Source: Halobacillus_A sp043497005
GTDB lineage: Bacteria; Bacillota; Bacilli; Bacillales; Halobacillaceae
Assembly: GCF_043497005.1 (NCBI RefSeq)
Contig: NZ_JBIEKE010000002.1
Span: 372,001-436,000, forward strand
Length of the DNA: 64,000 nucleotides
Reading direction: 5' to 3'
Shown here: one piece after another, positions 15,709 to 24,222 of the stretch
Layout: every line of letters starts with the position of its first letter
Position numbering within the stretch: the stretch's first letter is position 1
The notes under the pieces: generated by a model
Seen by the model: the letters and a program-made list of their open reading frames with translations, nothing else
Told to the model about the DNA's origin: nothing
Database searches by the model: none
Made by a program: the position numbers and the translations under genes

Positions 15709-18492
15709 TTAACCTGTATTTCGAAGTCCTGCAGCAATTCCGCTTATTGTCAGCAAAACTTCCGTTAGTAATTCTTCATCAGTCTCATCAAGTTCCCGAA
15801 GTTCTTTGATCAAATCGACTTGTAAGAAATTTAAGGGATCCACGTAAGGGTTGCGCAAACGAACAGATTCTTGAATAGTCGGTTGATGATCAAGTAACTC
15901 GTTGTCACCTGTAATCTTGAGTAGAATCTCTTTAGTTGTATTATATTCATCAACAATGTTTTGGAAGATGCGTTCACCCATTTCTTCATCATTTACAAGA
16001 GCTGAATATTCTTTAGCCGTTGGCATGTCAGCTTTGGTAAGAGCCATTTGTAAATTGTCGATAGTGGAACGGAAAAATGGCCAGTTTTGATACATTTGTT
16101 TTAAGTGAGTTAAATTTTGTTCACTTTGATCCGCATACCCTGCAAGGCCGGTGCCTGCTGCATACCAGGCAGGGAGGAGCTGACGGTTTTGGGTCCAAGC
16201 AAAAACCCAGGGAATGGCACGAAGGTTTTCGAATTTAGTGCTGTCTTTACGCTTCATAGGACGTGACCCAATATTTAATTCGCTGATTTCTTGTAGAGGA
16301 GTTACTTCATTGAAATAAGTTAAGAAGTCTTTATCAGCAAATACAAGCGACTGATATTTCTCCAAAGAAACATTTGCGATCTCCTCCATTACCTGCTCCC
16401 AATGCTCTTCCCAGCTTGTAGCTTGTTCAGTTTCTCTTGAAACGTGTGCAGCCCCTTCAAGAAGGGTGGAAACACCTTGTTCCAGACTACGATAAGCAAT
16501 GTCAGTTAGTAAGTATCTTGAGGATAACACTTCACCTTGCTCAGTAATCTTTACTCCATCTCCTAGCGTTTCAACAGGCTGGGATGCAATGCTTCTGTTT
16601 AGCGGACCACCGCCGCGACCAAGAGAACCACCTCGGCCGTGGAAAAATTTTAATCCTACGTTAAAGTCTTTAGCCATTTCGTGAATTTCTTGTTGAGCTT
16701 TATACAATCTCCAGTTAGCGGTTAGAGTACCACCATCTTTACTGCCATCAGAATAGCCTAACATAATTTCCTGGTCATTACCGCGGGCGTTTAAGTGTTT
16801 TTTATACACATCCATGGAAAATAAGGTATGAAGGATTTCAGGCCCTGCTTTCAAGTCATCGACAGTTTCAAGTAAAGGAGCAATGTCTAAGTTGCTTTCT
16901 ACTTTCCCATCCGCATGTAATCTGTAGATTCCTGCCTCTTTTGCAAGAAGCAATACTTCCAGTAAGTCGCTAGCCGATTCTGTCATGCTGATCAAGTAAA
17001 CATGTATGGAGCGTTTACCAAACTCTTTATGAGCTTCTCTAATAAGTTGAAAGACTTTAAGCATTTCTTGAGTTTCTTCAGAATAATCTTCATTTAATAA
17101 AGAAATTGGACGGGGATCTCTCAATACTTTTCCAAGTAAATCCACTTTCTCCTGTTCGCTTAGTTCAGCATAGTTTTCTGTGATATTAACTTTTTGCAGA
17201 AGCTCGGTTATAGCGGTTTCGTGTTCGCCACTGTGGTTACGGATATCTAATGTTGCTAAATGAAAGCCGAATAGCTTCACTTGTCTAATGAGTTTCTTTA
17301 ACATTTTTAGTTCGCGTTTAGTCGGATGGTGATAATGTACGTTCTCTTGAATTTCTTCTAAATCTTTTTGTAATTCATCCGCTGTTTCATAACCCACGTG
17401 TGATGACCCCACTTGGCGTAAACGCTCAAGTATAATGGCAAGCTTGCGTCGATAAATTTCACTTTCCACCCGCCAGCGTTTGTCTTCAGGGATGGTTTCC
17501 TCTTCTTTTTGTATAGCATTTAAAAAGTCTTTGCTTATCTTGACTCTTGTAGTTGAATGACTAAACCTTTTCATCAATTCAACTAAAACAGCATCATATT
17601 TTTTTAGCACTAAGTTACGTTGTCTTTCTAACGTAGACCACGTAACTTCAGGAGTAACATTAGGATTCCCATCACGGTCGCCGCCAATCCAGGAACCAAA
17701 ATGCAAGAAGTTTGGAACTACCCAATCTTCATTTGGATATACTTCTTCTAAGCGATTTTCCAGTTCCTGATGAATGTCAGGCAGTACATCGAATAACGTT
17801 TGGTCAAAATAATATAAACCATTACGTACCTCATCCATTACTGTCGGTTTTCTATGGCGGAGTTCATCAGTCTGCCATAATACGGTTACTTCATTGAATA
17901 AACTTTCTTCAATATTTTCACGTTCGTGGCTTGTTAATTGAGGGTGGTCTAGCTTGATTAATATATTAGCAATTCGTTTTTGAATTTCTAATACCGTACG
18001 CTTTGTTGCTTCTGTTGGATGTGCTGTAATTATTAGCTCTAGAGATAATTCATTTAGCACATTTTGAATAACGTCTTTTTCAATGTTATTTTCTTTAAGA
18101 TTAGTTACAGCACTTTCTAATGAATAGGGCTGTACTCCGTGATCCTCACGTAATTGATATTCACGACGCCTACGGATACGGTGGTTCTGTTCCGCGATGT
18201 TAACTAGGTGAAAATAAATTGAGAAAGCACGGATAACCTGGCCTCGTATTGGTGGTTCAAGATTTGAGATTTTTTGTTTTAACTTATCGTAAGTATCAGA
18301 CTCGCGATTTTCCCTTAAATCCTTTGTAAGTTTACGAATCGATTCCACCTTGTTAAGTAATTCTTCTCCCCCATGATGGACAAGAATCTCACCAAGCATG
18401 TTTCCTAGTAAGTTTACGTCCCGTCGCAGCGGTGTCGTATGATCGTTGTTTTTTGTTTGTAGTGTCACGCTTTCACCATCCTGTATAATCAT
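15709..18492 (-). CDS. ppc: Phosphoenolpyruvate carboxylase
   Basis: A bacterial-type PEP carboxylase of about 927 residues, adding bicarbonate to PEP to give oxaloacetate and replenish the TCA cycle. Diagnostic motifs are ITAHPTEATKRTVL (catalytic His), GGDRDGNPNVT, GYSDGSKDGG, FFHGRGGSLGRGGGP and a C-terminal LRNTG, the universal PEPC ending. The start is uncertain. An upstream ATG at 18525 would add 11 residues but has no ribosome site, and a hairpin (18502-18519) lies between the two, so the ATG at 18492 is preferred; its own ribosome site is also poor. B. subtilis 168 uses pyruvate carboxylase instead, so this is an accessory anaplerotic gene relative to that strain. Confidence 0.93.
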   Translation of the reverse strand: MIIQDGESVTLQTKNNDHTTPLRRDVNLLGNMLGEILVHHGGEELLNKVESIRKLTKDLRENRESDTYDKLKQKISNLEPPIRGQVIRAFSIYFHLVNIAEQNHRIRRRREYQLREDHGVQPYSLESAVTNLKENNIEKDVIQNVLNELSLELIITAHPTEATKRTVLEIQKRIANILIKLDHPQLTSHERENIEESLFNEVTVLWQTDELRHRKPTVMDEVRNGLYYFDQTLFDVLPDIHQELENRLEEVYPNEDWVVPNFLHFGSWIGGDRDGNPNVTPEVTWSTLERQRNLVLKKYDAVLVELMKRFSHSTTRVKISKDFLNAIQKEEETIPEDKRWRVESEIYRRKLAIILERLRQVGSSHVGYETADELQKDLEEIQENVHYHHPTKRELKMLKKLIRQVKLFGFHLATLDIRNHSGEHETAITELLQKVNITENYAELSEQEKVDLLGKVLRDPRPISLLNEDYSEETQEMLKVFQLIREAHKEFGKRSIHVYLISMTESASDLLEVLLLAKEAGIYRLHADGKVESNLDIAPLLETVDDLKAGPEILHTLFSMDVYKKHLNARGNDQEIMLGYSDGSKDGGTLTANWRLYKAQQEIHEMAKDFNVGLKFFHGRGGSLGRGGGPLNRSIASQPVETLGDGVKITEQGEVLSSRYLLTDIAYRSLEQGVSTLLEGAAHVSRETEQATSWEEHWEQVMEEIANVSLEKYQSLVFADKDFLTYFNEVTPLQEISELNIGSRPMKRKDSTKFENLRAIPWVFAWTQNRQLLPAWYAAGTGLAGYADQSEQNLTHLKQMYQNWPFFRSTIDNLQMALTKADMPTAKEYSALVNDEEMGERIFQNIVDEYNTTKEILLKITGDNELLDHQPTIQESVRLRNPYVDPLNFLQVDLIKELRELDETDEELLTEVLLTISGIAAGLRNTG

Positions 18493-18501
18493 TGTGATTA
18501 C

Positions 18502-18519
18502 CACGGTTTGTAGACCGTG
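18502..18519. repeat. Hairpin at the ppc 5' end
   Basis: CACGGT (18502-18507) and ACCGTG (18514-18519) form a perfect 6-bp inverted repeat with a 6-nt loop, between two candidate ppc start codons. It may be a leader hairpin or operator. Confidence 0.35.
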
Positions 18520-18597
18520 ACTCATATTTTAATTATGTTATCAGAATTTTTTGGATAGTCAAATGAACAGATTGAATAAATACTCAATGAAAACGCT

Positions 18598-18909
18598 TTA
18601 TTCGCTGCTTTCTGTGTTAAATTGTTCAATATATTCAGCGACCTTAAAGGCAAGTGTGTCGTTATCAAATAAGGCTAATATTTCTAATAATGCTTCATTT
18701 GAAATATGCTCTGATTCATTTTTTAATGCGGTATTTTCTATTGCTTCGTTAAGCTTCTCATTTTTACGTTGACCCGGGTAGGCTTCTTCGTAAACATTTA
18801 CAGGATCTAAATTGTTATTGACGCACCACTGTGCAAAAATTAAAATCATCATATCTTCATCTTGTCGATACTTTCGGATCACACGTTCTTCCATTTCATT
18901 TCTTTCCAT
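18598..18909 (-). CDS. Conserved-looking acidic helical protein, function unknown
   Basis: A 103-residue acidic protein (many Glu/Asp/Asn), predicted helical, without Cys pairs, membrane segments or signal peptide. Recognisable stretches are RVIRKYRQDEDMMILIFAQW and VYEEAYPGQRK. I do not recognise the family. The start is ATG 18909, chosen because GGAGG lies 7 nt upstream; earlier in-frame GTG 18933 and ATG 18927 precede that ribosome site. It is upstream of ppc on the same strand with about 105 bp between and no clear terminator, so cotranscription with ppc is possible. It is divergent from msrB. Confidence 0.7.
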   Translation of the reverse strand: MERNEMEERVIRKYRQDEDMMILIFAQWCVNNNLDPVNVYEEAYPGQRKNEKLNEAIENTALKNESEHISNEALLEILALFDNDTLAFKVAEYIEQFNTESSE

Positions 18910-19005
18910 GGTTTTCCTCCATTCCATTGGCACATCCTCATTTATGACTCACGTTATATAAGATGATAAAATTATATTAACTATTATATAAGAGGAGGGT
19001 ATCAA

Positions 19006-19581
19006 TTGTACAAAATAGTGATGGCTCTCATTTTTCTTTTAATTCTAGCTGTAATCTACACTCCTTCAATCGTCGAACGTATGGCAGGAGGTAAAGAAGT
19101 TGATAGAAAAAAAGAAGAAGTAATATTTAAAAAAGATGGGAAACTAATAACATATTCTCAAGAACAATTGAAAGATCAACTAACAACTGATCAATATGAA
19201 GTGACCCAGAAAGACGGGACGGAAGAAGCTTTTAATAATAAATACTGGGACTTGAAGGAGGAGGGGATATACGTCGATATTATTTCTGGAGAGCCGCTCT
19301 TTAGTTCAAAAGATAAATACGAGTCAGGGACTGGCTGGCCCAGTTTTGTAAAGCCGCTAGTTGAAGGCAATATCGTAGAAAAAGAGGACCCTGGCCTTTT
19401 TGGAGTAAGGACAGAAGTGAGAAGTAAACATGCTGATTCCCATTTAGGACACGTATTTAGTGATGGACCTGATCCAACGGGACTTCGTTATTGTATGAAT
19501 TCCGCAGCCTTGAATTTTATCCCTAAAACTGAATTAAAAAAAGAAGGTTATGGCGAATTTTTAAAGGAATTTGATGAATAG
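19006..19581 (+). CDS. msrB: Membrane-anchored peptide-methionine (R)-S-oxide reductase
   Basis: A 191-residue MsrB, which reduces methionine-R-sulfoxide in proteins. Residues about 4-20 form a hydrophobic signal anchor, so the catalytic domain is likely outside the membrane; most bacilli have a cytoplasmic MsrB of about 145 residues. The domain runs from YEVTQKDGTE to the end, with GTGWPSF, HADSHLGHVF and catalytic Cys163 in LRYCMNSAA. Cys163 is the only cysteine: neither the zinc CxxC pairs nor a resolving Cys before GWPSF are present. The start is TTG 19006, 6 nt after GAGGAGGG; the next ATG (19021) is too far. It stands alone, divergent from the 18598 gene. Confidence 0.9.
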   Translation: MYKIVMALIFLLILAVIYTPSIVERMAGGKEVDRKKEEVIFKKDGKLITYSQEQLKDQLTTDQYEVTQKDGTEEAFNNKYWDLKEEGIYVDIISGEPLFSSKDKYESGTGWPSFVKPLVEGNIVEKEDPGLFGVRTEVRSKHADSHLGHVFSDGPDPTGLRYCMNSAALNFIPKTELKKEGYGEFLKEFDE

Positions 19582-19675
19582 AGGACCTCTCACTGAGGAT
19601 TCATCGGCAGAAAATCTTTTTTATTGTTTTTCATTAAAAGTGTAAGTAATTGTAGGCTGAACATTCTTCTTCACC

Positions 19676-19837
19676 TGCCCGGAGTGATCCAGGGGGAGGA
19701 GGAGATTTTCCCAAAGGACTTCCAAAAAGAGAGAACCCTTCCACTACTGTGGCAAAAAGAGTGACCCGAATGGTCTTTCGTCGCTTTTTGCGGCAAGAAA
19801 AAAGCTTGTAGAAAACCAATGGTCCTTCCACAAGCTG
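19676..19837 (-). repeat. Dispersed repeat, copy 2 (terminator-bearing)
   Basis: This is the reverse-strand counterpart of 14620-14817. Block 1 (19790-19837, minus strand) reads CAGCTTGTGGA...TTTTCTACAAGC followed by seven T residues and CTTGCCGC. Block 2 (19676-19727) reads TTTTTGGAAGTCCTTT...CCTGGATCACTCC on the minus strand. The hairpin (CTTGTGGA with TCTACAAG, one G-T wobble) lies just after the aldehyde dehydrogenase gene and should terminate it. An open frame across it is not credible as a gene. The remainder of 19582-19868 holds no gene. Confidence 0.7.
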
Positions 19838-19868
19838 GAGCCCTGTCTAAAATAATGGCTTTTTAATT

Positions 19869-21230
19869 TTATCCTAATAACGTTTTTACCGCTTTTAAAC
19901 CGAGCTTGGAGCCTGGGTAGCGGAACTTTTGATCGAACTTAGTGGTTTGCTTAGTAATACTTTTATCATGAGAGAATGTTTCAAAGCTAGCCTTACCATG
20001 GTAATGACCGATACCACTTTCTCCAACTCCTCCAAAGGGTAAGTGAGGATTTAAAATGTGATAAAGGGTATCGTTGATGCAGCCGCCTCCAAAGGATATT
20101 CTTTCTGTAACTTTCTGCTGATCTATTTCGCTCTCACCAAAATAATAAAGAGCCAGCGGTTTAGGTTTGTTGCTTATTTGTTTAATAACTTCATCTAACT
20201 CATCGTAAGTAAGAATAGGAAGAACAGGTCCAAAAATTTCATCTTGCATCACTTGGTCTGTCCACGTTACTTGATCCACCACAGTAGGTTCAATTCTAAG
20301 TTGTTTAGAGTCTACACGTCCGCCTACTAAAATGTTCCCTTCATCTAAATAACTTGATATTCTGTCGAAGTGAGAACGATTGACAATCTTCACATAATCT
20401 TCGTTTAACAGCGATTCTTCTCCATAAAACTCATAAATATATTTTTTTATTGCTTTAACAAAATCCGCTTTTACCTCATGATGTACATAAAGATAATCAG
20501 GAGCAATGCATGTTTGACCTGCATTTATAAATTTACCCCAAGCAATTCGCTTAGCAGATAAGTCAATGTTAGCATCCCGATGGACTATGGCAGGGCTTTT
20601 ACCTCCAAGTTCAAGCGTTACAGGAATAAGACGTTTACTGGCTTGCTCCATTATTTTCTTACCTACTGAGACGCTTCCAGTGAAAAATACATAATCTAAA
20701 GGTTGGTCGAGGAGTTCTTGAGTAACTTCTTTGTCTCCTTCGATAACAGAAATATAGTGAGCAGGAAAGTATTGTTCGATCATTCTTTTAATTACCCACG
20801 ATACAGTGGGTGTCAATTCTGAAGGTTTAATGATAACTGTATTACCACTTGCAACCGCTCCGATGACAGGAGCAATAGCCAGTTGCAGTGGGTAATTCCA
20901 TGGGGCAATGATAAGTGTGGTACCATAGGGTTCTTTAATTATATAGTTTTTCGAGCCGGTATGAGTCAAAGGCGTTTTCACACTTTCAGGAGCCATCCAG
21001 TCTTTTAAATGTTTCAAGTGATCATCAATCTCTGTTTTTAAAAAAGCAATTTCAGCTGTATAAGCCTCGTACTCTGATTTGCTTAAGTCGAATTTCAAAG
21101 CTTGTAATATAGGTTTTTCAAATGTAACCAGCATTTTCTTGATTTTTTTCAGCTGTTCTTTTCTGAATTCGTAACTTTTGGTGTGTCCTTCGTTATACCA
21201 ATCTTTTTGAAGTTTAACTACAGGGTGCAT
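19869..21230 (-). CDS. Class 3-type aldehyde dehydrogenase (YwdH-like)
   Basis: A 453-residue NAD(P)-dependent aldehyde dehydrogenase of the shorter class-3 type (YwdH/AlkH-like), oxidising medium- or long-chain or aromatic aldehydes. It shows IIAPWNYPLQL, FFTGSVSVGK, the general base in TLELGGKSPA (Glu207), the catalytic Cys in NAGQTCIAPDY (Cys241) and LPFGGVGESGIG. The C-terminus is basic and hydrophobic (KLGLKAVKTLLG), consistent with loose membrane association. The start is ATG 21230 with AGGAGG upstream. It lies 17 nt after the RNase Z gene on the same strand, so the two are probably cotranscribed; the repeat hairpin downstream supplies the terminator. Confidence 0.92.
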   Translation of the reverse strand: MHPVVKLQKDWYNEGHTKSYEFRKEQLKKIKKMLVTFEKPILQALKFDLSKSEYEAYTAEIAFLKTEIDDHLKHLKDWMAPESVKTPLTHTGSKNYIIKEPYGTTLIIAPWNYPLQLAIAPVIGAVASGNTVIIKPSELTPTVSWVIKRMIEQYFPAHYISVIEGDKEVTQELLDQPLDYVFFTGSVSVGKKIMEQASKRLIPVTLELGGKSPAIVHRDANIDLSAKRIAWGKFINAGQTCIAPDYLYVHHEVKADFVKAIKKYIYEFYGEESLLNEDYVKIVNRSHFDRISSYLDEGNILVGGRVDSKQLRIEPTVVDQVTWTDQVMQDEIFGPVLPILTYDELDEVIKQISNKPKPLALYYFGESEIDQQKVTERISFGGGCINDTLYHILNPHLPFGGVGESGIGHYHGKASFETFSHDKSITKQTTKFDQKFRYPGSKLGLKAVKTLLG

Positions 21231-21247
21231 AATAGTCGGCCTCCTAA

Positions 21248-22165
21248 TTATTTGATGTGGTGCTGGTAAAAATCAAAAGCGATTGTTGTACGATCAAAGA
21301 TGGTATTGGCTTCACGCTCTAGTTGTTTTACGGCTTCTCCGTGATATCGAGAGGAAATATGAGTGAGAATGAGTTCTTGGACATTCGCTTGTTTAGCTAA
21401 TTGAGCGGCTTGTTTCACTGTTGAGTGAAAATAATCATGAGCCATTGCTTCTTCCTCACTAGCAAAAGTAGCCTCATGGACAAGCACATCTACTTCCGAC
21501 AGCTTTTCTTTTAGTTCAGGCATATAACGCGTATCCCCAAGAATAGCTAGTTTTCTTCCTTTCTTGGGAGGGCCTAATACCTCATCCCTATAAATAGTGC
21601 GCCCATTTTCCAAGGTAGTTTTCTCCTGTTCTTTAATTTCTTGATAAATAGGGCCGGGTTGAACACCTAATTCTTTCAGCCGGTCTGGGCGCAGTTCTCC
21701 AAGCTTGTCTTTTTCTTTAATGAGATATCCAAAACTTTTAAGGCCATGTTGCAGTTTAACGGCCTCCACTTCATAAGCTTCATCTTCAAATAGAAAACCT
21801 TCATCCACCTCTTCAATATAAAGAGGATACTTCAGGCGTGTTCCGCTGATACTTAAGCTAATCTCGATATAATCCTTCAATCCGCTTGGACCATAAACTG
21901 TAACTGGTGTTTCTCCTCCTTGAAATGAACGACTGCTTAATAATCCGGGTAATCCATATATGTGATCGCCATGTAAGTGTGTAATAAATATTTTTTCAAT
22001 TCGTCTTGGCCGTATATTAGTGCTTAGTATCTGATGTTGTGTAGCTTCTCCGCAGTCAAATACCCACGTTCTTCCGCTTTTTTCAAGTAATCGAAGTACG
22101 AGTGAAGAGACATTGCGTTCTTTTGAAGGTACTCCTGAGCCAGTACCTAAAAAAAATAGCTCCAT
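21248..22165 (-). CDS. rnz: Ribonuclease Z
   Basis: A 305-residue tRNA 3'-processing endonuclease of the metallo-beta-lactamase fold (B. subtilis Rnz has 307). The zinc motif THLHGDH (His63, His65, Asp67, His68) is intact, with further ligands in LAILGDTRYMP and LTHISSRYH, and the flexible exosite arm lies around residues 150-180. It removes 3' trailers from pre-tRNAs lacking an encoded CCA. The start is ATG 22165 because AAAGGGGG is correctly spaced upstream and the protein then begins MELFFLGTGSGVPS as in homologues; an ATG at 22216 lies upstream of that site. Confidence 0.95.
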   Translation of the reverse strand: MELFFLGTGSGVPSKERNVSSLVLRLLEKSGRTWVFDCGEATQHQILSTNIRPRRIEKIFITHLHGDHIYGLPGLLSSRSFQGGETPVTVYGPSGLKDYIEISLSISGTRLKYPLYIEEVDEGFLFEDEAYEVEAVKLQHGLKSFGYLIKEKDKLGELRPDRLKELGVQPGPIYQEIKEQEKTTLENGRTIYRDEVLGPPKKGRKLAILGDTRYMPELKEKLSEVDVLVHEATFASEEEAMAHDYFHSTVKQAAQLAKQANVQELILTHISSRYHGEAVKQLEREANTIFDRTTIAFDFYQHHIK

Positions 22166-22245
22166 ATATGTATCCCCCTTTCTAACTATCATACCACCGT
22201 AATAATGTAGATACACTTCATATTATCTAAGAGCTCACTGTTTCT

Positions 22246-23397
22246 TTATTTTGTATTTTTATAAAAAATTTTTAACTCATCTAAAGAATAACGGCTGTCA
22301 CGCCAGCTTATTTCCTTTCGCGTCATTGTTAAAAGCAATGCTCTAGTAAGCATGTACACAAATAGAAGGGAAAATAGAGGCCAGCCAACTACTATCCACA
22401 AAGGATAACGAGTAAAATAGAAGGTGGAAACTGTATAGGCAGAAGTCACGAGGAGCAACGTCAGTCCACTGAGCAATTGTTCGGTGCTCGAACCATAAAA
22501 AAGATACCAAAAAGGGAGGATTTGAGAAGCGAAAACTCCTGTAATGGCTAAAACTGCCATAAAATAAGAATATTTTAATCCAGCGAAAGCATTCTTCTCA
22601 AAACCCTTAAAAGCTGCTTGTAGATCGGGGTACCACTCCACAGTAATACGCTGAAGTGAAGTGACAAATCTCTGCTTATAGTTGGAATTTTTAACAAGTT
22701 GACCTAAAGCGAGATCATCATCAGGTCGAAGTCTTAACCGCTCGTGACCGCCTACACTTGTGTAACAATTTCGTGTTATTAGTTGAAAAGCGCCAATACC
22801 AATCCCTTGTTTGGAGGACGGTTTGTTAGCTTTCCATGGTTTATTTAAATAACTAAAACCAAATAGAAAATATGAAATGAGACCTTTTAAGAAAAAGGAA
22901 GAGGCCTTTAAATGAGGAGCTACAGTAATATGATCAACCCCGTAGGTGACCATATTATTAAATGCACGAACTAAAGCAGTTTTATGAAAAACCACATCTG
23001 CATCAGTAAACAATAAATAATTGCTGCGTGCAAGTTGAACTCCTTTATATAAGGCATGATTTTTTCCTAGCCATCCCTCTGGCAGACTGGTTATAGTAGT
23101 TGCTTTAACGTTAGAGTAGCGGCTGCTAACGTCGTCAATTATTTGTTTTGTCCGGTCAGTAGAACGGTCATTTACAATAATCACTTCGAGTGCTATATTT
23201 TCTTGCGCAATTAGAGAAAGGAGTGTTTCTTTTATATGCCTTTCTTCATCTTTTGCCGGAATAACTACAGAAACAAGTTGAGAGGTTTCGCTTATTGGGT
23301 AGTGGTCAATCGATTCTATAGCTTTAAATCCACGTAGGAACTCTACTACTATCCATATCCAAAAGCCAAGGAGCAGGATATAGAAGAGTATCATCAT
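22246..23397 (-). CDS. Membrane-bound family 2 glycosyltransferase
   Basis: A 383-residue GT2 enzyme with an N-terminal membrane helix (residues 2-22), a GT-A catalytic domain and about three C-terminal helices. It shows VVIPAKDEERHI, VIIVNDRSTD, the metal-binding FTDADVVF (DxD) and RLRPDDDLALGQ followed by a QRxxVEW-like stretch, the processive-type signature. The acceptor is unknown; lipid or carotenoid glycosylation is possible. Its ATG overlaps the GDPD stop by 4 nt (ATGA), indicating translational coupling. B. subtilis has no gene at this position, so this is an accessory insertion. Confidence 0.88.
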   Translation of the reverse strand: MMILFYILLLGFWIWIVVEFLRGFKAIESIDHYPISETSQLVSVVIPAKDEERHIKETLLSLIAQENIALEVIIVNDRSTDRTKQIIDDVSSRYSNVKATTITSLPEGWLGKNHALYKGVQLARSNYLLFTDADVVFHKTALVRAFNNMVTYGVDHITVAPHLKASSFFLKGLISYFLFGFSYLNKPWKANKPSSKQGIGIGAFQLITRNCYTSVGGHERLRLRPDDDLALGQLVKNSNYKQRFVTSLQRITVEWYPDLQAAFKGFEKNAFAGLKYSYFMAVLAITGVFASQILPFWYLFYGSSTEQLLSGLTLLLVTSAYTVSTFYFTRYPLWIVVGWPLFSLLFVYMLTRALLLTMTRKEISWRDSRYSLDELKIFYKNTK

Positions 23398-24143
23398 CGA
23401 TGGCTCACTTTTTGAAATCTTTCACGGTACTCTATGGCTTCATGCGGAACATCTGTGAAAATCGCGTCACAGCCAAGGTTGTAGCATTTTTCCATATATG
23501 AAGGTCGATTAATAGTATAAACTCTCAAAGCTATATCATTTCTTCGACAATCTTTAATTAATTTCTTATCAAGTAAGCGGTATTTAACGTGTAAGGAAGT
23601 GGATCCGTTTTCTTTAGCAAACTTCGCTAAGTTCTGACGTTTGGTCGACGTTAAAAACGCTGTTTGCACGTTAGAATCTAATTCATGCATTCTTGTAATA
23701 CTATTTAAGTTGAAGCTAGAAATAACAGTGCGATTTAACATCCTATGTTTCATTAATGATTCGTATACGATGTTTTCAATGTCTTTATATTCGATCAAGT
23801 TCGTTTTCAGTTCTACATTTAATAACATAGGCTTAAATTTGAACCAGCATAGAAATTCTTCCAATGTTACAATAGAACAATCAGAAAATTTTGTAGAAAA
23901 CCAGCTTCCTGCATCCAGTTTTTTAATGTGATCTAATGTATACTCTTGAACAAAGCCAGTTCCGTTTGTAGTTCTGCGTACATTTTCATCATGAATAAGA
24001 ACTGGAATACGGTCTTTCGTCAGCTGGACATCAATTTCTATTCCGTCAGCTCCCGATTCACTAGCGAGTTTATAGGCGGGCATTGTATTTTCAGGAGCAA
24101 GCTTACTCGCTCCACGATGAGCGTAAATTAAAGTTTTTTTCAC
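23394..24143 (-). CDS. Glycerophosphodiester phosphodiesterase
   Basis: A 249-residue GDPD of the cytoplasmic UgpQ/YqiK type without signal peptide. Motifs visible are AHRGASKLAPENT (catalytic His and metal ligands), DGIEIDVQLTKD, PVLIHDENVRRTT and LNVELKTN. It hydrolyses glycerophosphodiesters to glycerol-3-phosphate and an alcohol. The start is GTG 24143: GAGGTG (24150-24155) lies 6 nt upstream, whereas the GTG at 24152 overlaps the ribosome site itself. Coupling to a glycosyltransferase suggests a role in lipid or lipoteichoic-acid metabolism, which is inference. Confidence 0.9.
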   Translation of the reverse strand: MKKTLIYAHRGASKLAPENTMPAYKLASESGADGIEIDVQLTKDRIPVLIHDENVRRTTNGTGFVQEYTLDHIKKLDAGSWFSTKFSDCSIVTLEEFLCWFKFKPMLLNVELKTNLIEYKDIENIVYESLMKHRMLNRTVISSFNLNSITRMHELDSNVQTAFLTSTKRQNLAKFAKENGSTSLHVKYRLLDKKLIKDCRRNDIALRVYTINRPSYMEKCYNLGCDAIFTDVPHEAIEYRERFQKVSHR

Positions 24144-24222
24144 ACTTTTCACCTCAATTAAAGGTTTAATTCGTATTGATTGTGGGTGATGATCTAGGAA
24201 AAGTCAAAGGGAGTGGTTCTTC

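Noticed and set aside
19634..19831. Minus-strand frame of 65 codons downstream of msrB
   Set aside because: It lies entirely in the dispersed repeat and its terminator hairpin; the counterpart copy at 14620 does not keep the frame.
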